From assembly GCA_031976175.1 (NCBI GenBank), contig DALYLR010000002.1:1-64000 (forward strand): DNA of 64,000 nucleotides. The letters are read 5' to 3'. Positions 8,839 through 17,117 of this stretch are shown one piece after another (the stretch's first letter is position 1; the number at the start of each line of letters is the position of its first letter). The translations under genes and the position numbers were made by a program. This DNA comes from DMER01 sp003451645. GTDB taxonomy: Bacteria; Pseudomonadota; Alphaproteobacteria; Micropepsales; Micropepsaceae. The notes below the pieces were generated by a model. The model was not told the origin of the DNA and searched no databases. It saw nothing but the letters and a program-made list of their open reading frames with translations.

Positions 8839-8867
8839 TTGACAACACTTATGCTCACTCCTAGCAT
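8839..8867 (+). promoter_or_regulatory. Probable sigma-70 promoter of nadABC
   Basis: A perfect -35 box TTGACA (8839-8844) is followed after 17 bp by TAGCAT (8862-8867), which matches four of six -10 positions. It lies 87 bp upstream of the nadA start. The spacer and -10 are covered by a palindrome like that found further downstream, the arrangement expected for repression. Confidence 0.55.
8851..8867. promoter_or_regulatory. Putative NadQ operator 1 (imperfect palindrome)
   Basis: ATGCTCACTCCTAGCAT matches the inverted repeat ATGCTCA-N3-TGAGCAT at 12 of 14 arm positions. It overlaps the spacer and -10 of the nad promoter. Its centre is 62 bp from that of the second site, about six helical turns. 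Assignment to the NadQ-like protein is inferred from position. Confidence 0.55.
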
Positions 8868-8912
8868 TTTGGGGTAGCAGGGCCTTGACCCGGCGTTTCT
8901 TGCGCCCATATT

Positions 8913-8929
8913 ATGCTCAGAGTGAGCAT
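8913..8929. promoter_or_regulatory. Putative NadQ operator 2 (perfect palindrome)
   Basis: ATGCTCAGAGTGAGCAT is a perfect 7-3-7 inverted repeat located between the promoter and the nadA start (24 bp upstream of the ATG). It shares its left half with operator 1. Two such sites in one leader, next to the gene for an NrtR-like regulator, point to cooperative or looped repression. Confidence 0.6.
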
Positions 8930-8953
8930 TATTGAGGCTGGAGTGCAGACACG

Positions 8954-10012
8954 ATGACCCTTGCGCATGGACATGTGAGCGTATCAAACCCGCTGCCCTA
9001 TACGCCGGAGGTTGCGCAAGAAACCGCAGGTCTTTACGCCAAGGTTGCGCGGGTGATCCCCTCTATTGAGTGGCCGCGCTTCGCGCCCACCATTGCCCGG
9101 ATCAACCGGCTCAAGGCCGAACGCCACGCCGTCATCCTGGCCCATAATTATCAGACGCCGGAGATCTTCCACTGTGTGGCGGATTTCGTGGGCGACTCTC
9201 TCCAGCTCGCGCAAGAGGCCGCGAAGACCGACGCGCCGGTGATCGTGCAGGCGGGCGTGCATTTCATGGCCGAGACGTCAAAAATTCTGTGCCCGGACAA
9301 AACTGTCCTGATCCCCTCGCTGGAGGCGGGGTGTTCGCTTGCGTCATCGATCACGGGCGCCGATGTGCGGCTGCTGCGCCAGCGCTATCCGGGGCTGCCG
9401 ATTGTCACCTATGTAAATACGTCCGCCGAAGTCAAAGCCGAAAGCGACATTTGTTGCACCTCGTCGAATGCGGTTGCAGTCGTGGAAAGCATTGCCGCTG
9501 AGCGCGGCGTCGATACCGTGATCATGATCCCGGACGAATTCCTCGCCAAGAATGTTGCGCTTCAGACACCGGTCAAGATCATCTCCTGGGCGGGGCATTG
9601 CGAGGTGCATGAGCGCTTTAGTGCGCAAGACATCCGCGACTTCCGCAAAGGCAATCCCGGCGCCATTGTGCTCGCCCATCCTGAGTGCCCGCCAGAGGTG
9701 ATTGCGGAGGCCGATTTTGCGGGCTCAACCTCGGCCATGATCAATTATGTGGGTACCAAGCGGCCCTCGCGCGTCGTCATGGTGACGGAGTGCTCCATGA
9801 GCGACAATGTCAGTGTGCATTACCCGGATGTGGAGTTCCTGCGGCCCTGCAATCTGTGCCCGCATATGAAGCGGATCACTTTGGATGGGATCTTGAACGC
9901 GCTGGAGACCATGACGCATGAAGTCAAAGTGGACCCAGAGACAGGCGCCCGCGCGCGCGTTGCCATTGAGCGCATGTTGCGCGTGACAGCCAAACCCGCA
10001 AAGGCCGCGTAA
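8954..10012 (+). CDS. nadA: Quinolinate synthase A
   Basis: NadA, 352 residues, condenses iminoaspartate with dihydroxyacetone phosphate to give quinolinate in the cytoplasm, using a 4Fe-4S cluster. Likely cluster ligands are Cys127 (EAGCSLA), Cys216 (WAGHCEVH) and Cys302 (NLCPHMKR), the usual three-cysteine pattern. Substrate-binding landmarks AHNYQTPEI, YVNTSAEVKAESD and HPECPPEV are present. The first gene of nadA-nadB-nadC, it starts 5 bp before... nadB begins 5 bp after its stop. Length and motifs are normal. It is probably controlled by the palindromes in its leader. Confidence 0.95.
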   Translation: MTLAHGHVSVSNPLPYTPEVAQETAGLYAKVARVIPSIEWPRFAPTIARINRLKAERHAVILAHNYQTPEIFHCVADFVGDSLQLAQEAAKTDAPVIVQAGVHFMAETSKILCPDKTVLIPSLEAGCSLASSITGADVRLLRQRYPGLPIVTYVNTSAEVKAESDICCTSSNAVAVVESIAAERGVDTVIMIPDEFLAKNVALQTPVKIISWAGHCEVHERFSAQDIRDFRKGNPGAIVLAHPECPPEVIAEADFAGSTSAMINYVGTKRPSRVVMVTECSMSDNVSVHYPDVEFLRPCNLCPHMKRITLDGILNALETMTHEVKVDPETGARARVAIERMLRVTAKPAKAA

Positions 10013-10017
10013 CCGCC

Positions 10018-11619
10018 ATGCCCATTCCATCCCATGCGAGCATCGATGCGGGCCGTGTCCTTATCGTTGGCGCAGGCCTCGCAGGCTTGTTTACGGCGCT
10101 CAAACTGAGCGGGCCCGTCACCATCATTACCGGCGCGCCGCTGGGTGCTGGAGCCTCTTCGGCGTGGGCGCAAGGAGGGGTCGCGGCAGCCTTGGGTGCC
10201 GATGACAGCGCGGACTTGCATGTGGCCGATACGCTGGCCGCGGGTGCCGGTACCGTCGATGCCGCCGTGGCCACGCTCATGGCGCGGGATGCCGAGGCGC
10301 GGATCAACGATTTGGCCGCCCTTGGCGTTCCCTTCGACCGCGATGCAAACGGCGCATTTGTCCTGGGCCGGGAGGCCGCCCATCAACGCAAGCGCATCGT
10401 GCGCGTGCGCGGCGACCGGGCGGGTGCCGCGATCATGGCTGCACTCGTCAAGGCGGTGCGCAACACCCCGCGCATTCAGGTCATCGAGGGCTTGCGCGCC
10501 TTTGATCTGATCACGGATCAAGGCCGTGCGTGTGGCGTTTGGGCCGTCAAGGCGGATGCGCCGCGGGAGCCTGTGGCCGTCCTTGCACGGATGGTTGTCT
10601 TTGCCTTGGGCGGCGCCGGCGGTCTTTATGCGGTAACCACCAACCCGCCGCAAGCAGCCGGTCACGCGCTTGCCATGGGGGCCCGGGCAGGTGCCGTCAT
10701 CGCGGACCCGGAATTCGTGCAGTTTCACCCGACCGCCTTGGATGTTGGCCTGGACCCCGCTCCGTTGGCGACCGAGGCGCTGCGCGGCGAGGGGGCGGCG
10801 CTCATCAATCAGCGCGGCGAGCGGTTTATGCTCAGCGTTCATCCGGATGCGGAGCTTGCGCCGCGCGATGTCGTGGCCCGTGGCATTTTCCGCGAGATCA
10901 AAGCGGGCCGCCGCGTATATCTCGATGCGCGGCAAGCCGTTGGCGCGCGCTTTGCGGACGCCTTTCCAACCGTCTTTGCCGCCTGCCAAGCGGTGGGCAT
11001 CAATCCTGCTTTGGCGCCCATCCCTGTCGCCCCCGCCGCGCATTACCACATGGGCGGCCTTGCGACCGATGACCTGGGCCGCACGACCGTGAACGGCCTG
11101 TGGGCCGTTGGCGAATGTGCCTCAACCGGCGTGCATGGCGCGAACCGTCTCGCCTCCAACTCCCTGCTCGAAGCGGTTGTGTTCGGCGCCAGGGCCGCCG
11201 CCGATATGGACGCGCAAAGCCCGCCGGAGCGCAGCATTCTCCTCCTCACCCCGCCTGCCCTTGGCGGCCGTGGCCGGGACATGAAGACGATGCGTCAGGT
11301 CATGACGCGCTTCGTAGGTCTGGAGCGCGATGGCGTGGGCTTGGCGCAGGCGCTGGCGCAAATCAGCGCGCTGATGGCGGGCCTCAAAGCCGAACCGATG
11401 GCGCAGAACCAAGCGATGGCAGCGCTTTTAATTGCGGCGGGCGCCTATCAACGCACAGAGAGCCGTGGCGGACACTTCCGGACCGATTACCGGCGCACCG
11501 CGCCAGACTGGGCGCACCGGACCTTCCTGACCCTGAAGGATGCCTTGAGCATCGCCGAGCGGGCGCGCGCTGAGCAAGGCTCAGGTGCCAATGCCCTCTT
11601 CGCGGCCGCAGGGACATGA
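10018..11619 (+). CDS. nadB: L-aspartate oxidase
   Basis: NadB, 533 residues, is the FAD enzyme that oxidises L-aspartate to iminoaspartate for NadA. The N-terminal GAGLAG (residues 18-23) binds FAD. SSAWAQGGVAAAL, HPTALD, the Arg-containing LATEALRGEGAAL and HYHMGGLATD are hallmarks of the succinate dehydrogenase/aspartate oxidase family, and GVHGANRLASNSLLEAVVFG is the typical C-terminal FAD contact. It begins 5 bp after nadA and overlaps nadC by 4 bp (ATGA), so translational coupling is likely. The length is usual for the family. Confidence 0.95.
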   Translation: MPIPSHASIDAGRVLIVGAGLAGLFTALKLSGPVTIITGAPLGAGASSAWAQGGVAAALGADDSADLHVADTLAAGAGTVDAAVATLMARDAEARINDLAALGVPFDRDANGAFVLGREAAHQRKRIVRVRGDRAGAAIMAALVKAVRNTPRIQVIEGLRAFDLITDQGRACGVWAVKADAPREPVAVLARMVVFALGGAGGLYAVTTNPPQAAGHALAMGARAGAVIADPEFVQFHPTALDVGLDPAPLATEALRGEGAALINQRGERFMLSVHPDAELAPRDVVARGIFREIKAGRRVYLDARQAVGARFADAFPTVFAACQAVGINPALAPIPVAPAAHYHMGGLATDDLGRTTVNGLWAVGECASTGVHGANRLASNSLLEAVVFGARAAADMDAQSPPERSILLLTPPALGGRGRDMKTMRQVMTRFVGLERDGVGLAQALAQISALMAGLKAEPMAQNQAMAALLIAAGAYQRTESRGGHFRTDYRRTAPDWAHRTFLTLKDALSIAERARAEQGSGANALFAAAGT

Positions 11620-12473
11620 GCCTCGCGCCACTGCCAGCGATTATGATCGAGCCGATCGTGCGGGCGGCTCTTTTGGAGGATTTGGGCCGGGCTGGCGATC
11701 TGACCAGCGAGGCGACGATCCCCGCGGACCGTCAAGCGCGCGTCGTGCTGACCACCCGGCAGGATGGCAGCATCGCTGGACTTGACGCAGGCCTCATGGC
11801 CTTCACGCTATTTGATCCGCGCCTTGCCGTCCGCAAGCAGGTTGAGGACGGGCAGCGGGTCACGCGCGGTCAGACGCTCGCGACTATTGAGGGCGCGGCC
11901 CGCAGCCTCCTCAGTGCCGAGCGCGTGGCGCTCAATCTCACGGGGCAGCTGAGCGGTGTCGCGACGGCAACGCGGCGCTTTGTGGACGCAGTCGAGGGCA
12001 CCCGAGCGCGGATTGTCTGTACACGCAAGACGACGCCGGGACTGCGCGCGCTGGAGAAATTCGCCGTGCGCTGCGGCGGCGGCGTCAACCACCGCTTTGG
12101 CCTCGATGACGGCATTCTGATCAAGGACAACCATATCGCCATTGCCGGGGGCGTCACCATCGCCATCCAGTCAGCCCGCGCCCATGCAGGGCATATGGTC
12201 CGTATCGAGGTGGAGGTGGACACGCTCGGCCAATTGCACGAAGCGCTGGCGGCGGGTGCCGATGCGGTCCTGCTCGACAATATGAAGCCTGCGCAATTGC
12301 GCGAAGCGGTGGCGATCAATGCGGGCCGGGCCGTGCTGGAGGCCTCAGGCGGTGTGACACTGGACAACGTGCGCGCCATTGCCGAAACGGGCGTCGATCT
12401 GATCTCCACCGGGTGGATCACGCATTCAGCGCCCGTGCTTGACATCGGGCTCGATTTTGTAGCCACCCTCTAG
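11616..12473 (+). CDS. nadC: Nicotinate-nucleotide pyrophosphorylase (carboxylating)
   Basis: NadC, 285 residues, converts quinolinate and PRPP to nicotinate mononucleotide and CO2, completing the de novo branch encoded by this operon. The phosphoribosyl and quinolinate-binding region is visible as CTRKTTPGLRALEKFAV, then GGGVNHRFGLDDGILIKDNH. The C-terminal barrel motifs EVEVDTLGQ, DAVLLDN and EASGGV are also present. It overlaps nadB by four bases and is followed 3 bp later by an SDR gene on the same strand. Confidence 0.95.
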   Translation: MSLAPLPAIMIEPIVRAALLEDLGRAGDLTSEATIPADRQARVVLTTRQDGSIAGLDAGLMAFTLFDPRLAVRKQVEDGQRVTRGQTLATIEGAARSLLSAERVALNLTGQLSGVATATRRFVDAVEGTRARIVCTRKTTPGLRALEKFAVRCGGGVNHRFGLDDGILIKDNHIAIAGGVTIAIQSARAHAGHMVRIEVEVDTLGQLHEALAAGADAVLLDNMKPAQLREAVAINAGRAVLEASGGVTLDNVRAIAETGVDLISTGWITHSAPVLDIGLDFVATL

Positions 12474-12476
12474 GCC

Positions 12477-13334
12477 ATGACAACGCAATCCCAAGGCCCC
12501 AGACCGTCCATTTTTATCACCGGCGCCGCAAGCGGCATTGGGCGGGCCACCGCCAAGCTCTTTGCCAATCGCGGCTGGTTCATTGGCGCGACCGATGTGA
12601 GTGCCGCAGGCCTCGACACCCTGCGCCAGGAGTCCGGCGCGGACAATATCTGGACCAGCGCACTCGACGTGACCGACAAGAACCAGCTTGAAACAACGCT
12701 CGGTGCCTTTGTGAGCGCCGCGGGCGGGCGCCTCGATGTCATGTTCAACAATGCGGGCATTGGCGAGTCAGGCTGGTTTGAAGACGTGCCCTATGGCGCG
12801 GCCTTGCGCGTGGTGCAGACCAATTTCATCGGTGTGCTGAATGGCGCTTATGCGGCTCTGCCCTTTCTCAAGACCACGCCTAAGTCGCTCATGATATCCA
12901 CCTCTTCATCCTCCGCCACCTATGGCATGCCGCGCATCGCGGTCTATGCGGCCACGAAGTTTGCGGTCAAGGGACTGACCGAAGCACTCTCGGCCGAGTG
13001 GATGCGCCATGGCGTGCGCGTGGCGGACGTGCTGCCGGGCCTCATCGACACCGCGATCCTGCGCAGCACGCCCAACCGGTCAGGCGATGCGGCCGCGCGC
13101 AATGACGCGGAGCTCTATGCCAATGCACCTAAGAGTGGTCCATTCCGCCTGATCCCGCCCGAGCAAGTGGCCGAGACCGTGTGGGCCGCCTATCATGGCG
13201 ATCAGATCCACTGGTATGTGCCCAAGGAGATCGGCCGGATCGACCAGCTAAAGGCCTTTGCGCCCAAAATGGTCCGCAGCCGGATCATGAAGGCCATGCC
13301 CCAGCTGCAGAAAAGCGATCCGCCCAAATCCTGA
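12477..13334 (+). CDS. Short-chain dehydrogenase/reductase
   Basis: A 285-residue classical SDR enzyme. The cofactor glycine pattern TGAASGIGRA is at residues 15-24, NNAG follows in MFNNAGIG, the catalytic Ser is in the ISTSSSSATYG stretch, and the YAATK motif supplies Tyr and Lys. The Asp at DVSAAG after the second strand suggests a preference for NAD(H). It begins 3 bp after nadC and so is probably read through from the nad operon, although a metabolic link is not evident. The substrate is unknown. Confidence 0.88.
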   Translation: MTTQSQGPRPSIFITGAASGIGRATAKLFANRGWFIGATDVSAAGLDTLRQESGADNIWTSALDVTDKNQLETTLGAFVSAAGGRLDVMFNNAGIGESGWFEDVPYGAALRVVQTNFIGVLNGAYAALPFLKTTPKSLMISTSSSSATYGMPRIAVYAATKFAVKGLTEALSAEWMRHGVRVADVLPGLIDTAILRSTPNRSGDAAARNDAELYANAPKSGPFRLIPPEQVAETVWAAYHGDQIHWYVPKEIGRIDQLKAFAPKMVRSRIMKAMPQLQKSDPPKS

Positions 13335-13347
13335 ACGGGTGCCCCGG

Positions 13348-14028
13348 TCAGGACCGGCGCCCTGCGAATTCCCGATAAAAGATGTGCGTGCCCACAGTTG
13401 CCGTGCGGGTGAGCTTTGAGGCCCAGCGCGGCCGCACATAGTCGGCGTGATAATGCGTCGCCCATTTGGTGATCGGGCGCTTGAACCGCTTGGTCATCAG
13501 CGTCGTGTGTGCAATGTCGTTGGCCAGTTTCCAGGCGCCGGCATCGCGCGGCCGGTCGGCGATCCCATCACAGGTAAACGTGAACTGGCAGGCCAAGTGC
13601 TTGTGTGAATTCTGATAGACTACACCGCAAATGGAGCGTGGATAGCGCCCGCTCTGCGCCCGGGTCAGGATAACCTCCGCGACGGCTTTCTGGCCCATCT
13701 CGGTTTCGCCGCGCGCCTCAAAATAGAGTGCTGTCGCCAGACAGTGTTTCTCCCGCTGGGGATTACCCGCCAATGCGACCGGAGCGGCGAGAGCGGCCTC
13801 GCGGTCATAGGTGTCTCGCGGTTTGATCTTTGTTTCGATCCCATTCGTATCGCTCGCCTTGAGCAGGTTTGGATCGATTTCGGGCAAAATGCGGGCTGCA
13901 AATTTCGCCGGTTTTGGCGGCGGCGGCTCAGATACCGATGCCCCCAAGGAAACAAGGGCAACGGCCCCTGCTGCAGCCAATCTTTGGCCATTGGCTCCCA
14001 AATGACTCTTCGACAAATACGTCAACAT
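13348..14028 (-). CDS. SleB-like cell wall hydrolase, exported
   Basis: A 226-residue protein with an N-terminal hydrophobic segment (about residues 14-31, RLAAAGAVALVSLGASV), a proline-rich linker and a C-terminal hydrolase-2 (SleB/CwlJ) domain. The domain begins at CLATALYFEARGE, which holds the catalytic Glu, and continues through VILTRAQSGRYPRSICGVVYQ, CQFTFTCDG and WATHYHADYVRPRW. It should act in the periplasm on peptidoglycan as a lytic glycosidase. The ATG at 14028 is preceded by GGAGGTG and gives the export signal; the longer open frame upstream is not supported. It converges on the SDR gene with 13 bp between them. Confidence 0.85.
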   Translation of the reverse strand: MLTYLSKSHLGANGQRLAAAGAVALVSLGASVSEPPPPKPAKFAARILPEIDPNLLKASDTNGIETKIKPRDTYDREAALAAPVALAGNPQREKHCLATALYFEARGETEMGQKAVAEVILTRAQSGRYPRSICGVVYQNSHKHLACQFTFTCDGIADRPRDAGAWKLANDIAHTTLMTKRFKRPITKWATHYHADYVRPRWASKLTRTATVGTHIFYREFAGRRS

Positions 14029-14575
14029 GAACACCTCCACCTGTTTGTTGCGAACCCGCCGTGTTCTGTTGCGTGCGGCGCCCTGATTGTTGGCTGGACT
14101 GCCGGGAGTGAACGGGGTCGCGGATTGGTCCAATGCCCGGGGTTGCTGTCCTCCATCCGGGCGGTTCAAAATTCGGGCCAGCCACCTCCTTAAGGCTGTC
14201 ACATCGCGCATTCGATCCGGACCCGATTGTCCGCATCGCAAGGCCGCGCTGGATATAGACCCAGTTATTGCGGCGCAACATACCAAGAGTTGAGTTGGAA
14301 AACCCTCTCAAACCCTGCACAAGAAACGCATGAGGACGGTCAATATTTCATTGCGGACATTTATTTTCCCGCCAGGTGTTTTGCAGCAATATTTGGCGCC
14401 AGGGCCAGACCAGGCGGCAATATATTGTTAGAGTGGCAGGATTTGGCTTCAGCCTTATCCACACGACACTGGCGCCTGTGCCAGGGGACCCGTCACATTT
14501 ATGCCTCGTTAACCAGCCCCGCAAACCGGGGCTTCACCAGCTCCCGCTAAAGTTGGGTCATAAAGAGAGGGGGCG
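14029..14575. other. 547-bp intergenic region between divergent genes
   Basis: No credible gene is visible. The stretch around 14310-14450 is more AT-rich than its surroundings and has near-repeats of AATATTT. A hairpin with arms AGCCCCG (14515-14521) and CGGGGCT (14527-14533) lies about 40 bp before the sensor kinase start. The region must hold promoters for the divergent hydrolase and kinase genes, but none matches consensus well enough to place. Confidence 0.5.
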
Positions 14576-15955
<1,380 letters not shown>

Positions 15956-15973
15956 CAAGGAAAATTACAGGCG

Positions 15974-15999
15974 TCTAATTAGATACACTTCTAATTAGA
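15974..15999. promoter_or_regulatory. Paired 10-bp palindromes, probable ArsR-type operator
   Basis: TCTAATTAGA is a perfect palindrome present twice, at 15974-15983 and 15990-15999, with centres 16 bp apart. The second copy ends 16 bp before the start codon of the ArsR-family gene. AT-rich palindromes in this position are typical autoregulatory sites of ArsR repressors. Confidence 0.6.
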
Positions 16000-16015
16000 T
16001 GATGGTGATAAACGC

Positions 16016-16606
16016 ATGTCAGAGTCCACGCCAAACTTTGCCCCCTTGGGGTTGCTCAAGGCCCTCGCGCATGAGAGCAGGCTCAAGATCCTGGGGTTGA
16101 CGGCGCAGAAGCCGCACTCGGTTCAAGAACTGGCGCAAGGCTGCGGTCTGACGGAGCCCACCGTGTCGCATCACTTGGCCTTGCTTCGCGAGGAAGGGCT
16201 GGTGACCCTGCGGGCCGATGGCACGACGCATTGGTATTCACTGAATGCCCAGACCTTGCAGAGCTTTGCCAAGGCGCTGCTGTCGCGGGACGCGGTTGCG
16301 GGCTATGCCGGTGCGCCAACCGGACCCGGCTATGATGCGCGGGTGATCAAGGGGTATCTCTTGCCGGATGGGCGGCTCAAATCCTTTCCGGCCTCGCGCA
16401 AGAAGCGGCGCGTATTCTGTGCGTGGTTCGCCCGTATGTTCGACGAAACACGGCTGTACAAGGAAGCAGAGGTCAATGAGGTGATCGCCCGTCATCACAA
16501 TGACTGTGAGACGTTCCGGCGCGAAATGGTCGGCTATCGCATGATGGCACGCACCCGCAAAGGCATCTATCGCAGGCTGCCAGAGACGGAGTGGGTGGAG
16601 AATTAG
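16016..16606 (+). CDS. ArsR-family regulator with DUF2087 domain
   Basis: A 196-residue regulator. Residues about 8-85 form an ArsR winged helix (LLKALAHESRLKILGLTAQ, then VQELAQGCGLTEPTVSHHLALLREEGLV as the recognition helix-turn-helix). The remaining part, from GYLLPDGRLKSFPASRKKRRV onward, matches the DUF2087 domain. No cysteine-rich metal site of the ArsR type is seen, so the signal is unlikely to be arsenic. Two identical palindromes immediately upstream suggest autoregulation. The gene is monocistronic: the next gene is convergent, and a hairpin lies between them. Confidence 0.85.
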   Translation: MSESTPNFAPLGLLKALAHESRLKILGLTAQKPHSVQELAQGCGLTEPTVSHHLALLREEGLVTLRADGTTHWYSLNAQTLQSFAKALLSRDAVAGYAGAPTGPGYDARVIKGYLLPDGRLKSFPASRKKRRVFCAWFARMFDETRLYKEAEVNEVIARHHNDCETFRREMVGYRMMARTRKGIYRRLPETEWVEN

Positions 16607-16607
16607 A

Positions 16608-16654
16608 GCAACGGGCTGAAAAGTGCGCTTGGCGATTTTCAGATAACCCGTTGC
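16608..16654. terminator. Palindromic element between convergent genes
   Basis: The arms GCAACGGG (16608-16615) and CCCGTTGC (16647-16654) plus inner arms CTGAAAA (16616-16622) and TTTTCAG (16636-16642) form a long hairpin with a 4-nt bulge. It occupies the 62-bp gap between the ArsR gene and the convergent DUF305 gene, where it could end both transcripts. Its outer arms resemble those of the element at 1850-1903, so it may be a dispersed repeat used as a terminator. Confidence 0.5.
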
Positions 16655-16668
16655 GCCAACTTGGGAAC

Positions 16669-17049
16669 CTACGGCTGGGCTTTGCCGTTCTTCTTCAACC
16701 AATCACGCATGAATTTGATCTCGGTTTCCTGCGCCTTGATGATGTCGTTGGCGAGTTTCTTGAGCTCAGGGTCCTTGCCGTATTTGAGCACGATCTTGGC
16801 CATATCGACCGCGCCCTGATGGTGCGGGATCATGCCTTTGACAAAGTCGACATCTGCGTCGCCTGAGAAGGTGATGTCCATGCCCTTGTGCATCAGCTCA
16901 TTAGCGGCGCGGAACTCCTTGGTCGATGGGGTGTCGGAAGGCTTGGCTGCCATGGTATGGCCGTGATGGGGGTCCGCAGCCAGGGCCACAGGCGCGCAAG
17001 TCAGAGCCAAGCCTAGTGTAGCGATCGTGGCGATCCGAGAATTGAGCAT
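16669..17049 (-). CDS. Exported DUF305 protein (CopM-like)
   Basis: A 126-residue protein with a clear signal peptide (residues 1-24, cleaved after ALA) and a single four-helix DUF305 domain. Metal-binding type residues are present: HHGHTM after the cleavage site, ELMHKGMDITFSGDADVDFVKGMIPHH with paired His, and AVDMAKI. Family members such as CopM are periplasmic and bind copper or silver. Single-domain members are common near copper genes, but no other metal gene lies nearby. The ATG at 17049 is the only start giving a normal signal sequence. Confidence 0.85.
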   Translation of the reverse strand: MLNSRIATIATLGLALTCAPVALAADPHHGHTMAAKPSDTPSTKEFRAANELMHKGMDITFSGDADVDFVKGMIPHHQGAVDMAKIVLKYGKDPELKKLANDIIKAQETEIKFMRDWLKKNGKAQP

Positions 17050-17117
17050 CTGTGCAATCTCCTCATGAAGTGTGCCTGCGTCGTAGCGCTTGCCGCCAGG
17101 GCCGTGTCAAGGGGCGA

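Noticed and set aside
9820..11049. Long open frame on the minus strand over nadA-nadB.
   Set aside because: It overlaps two certain genes and shows biased composition only.
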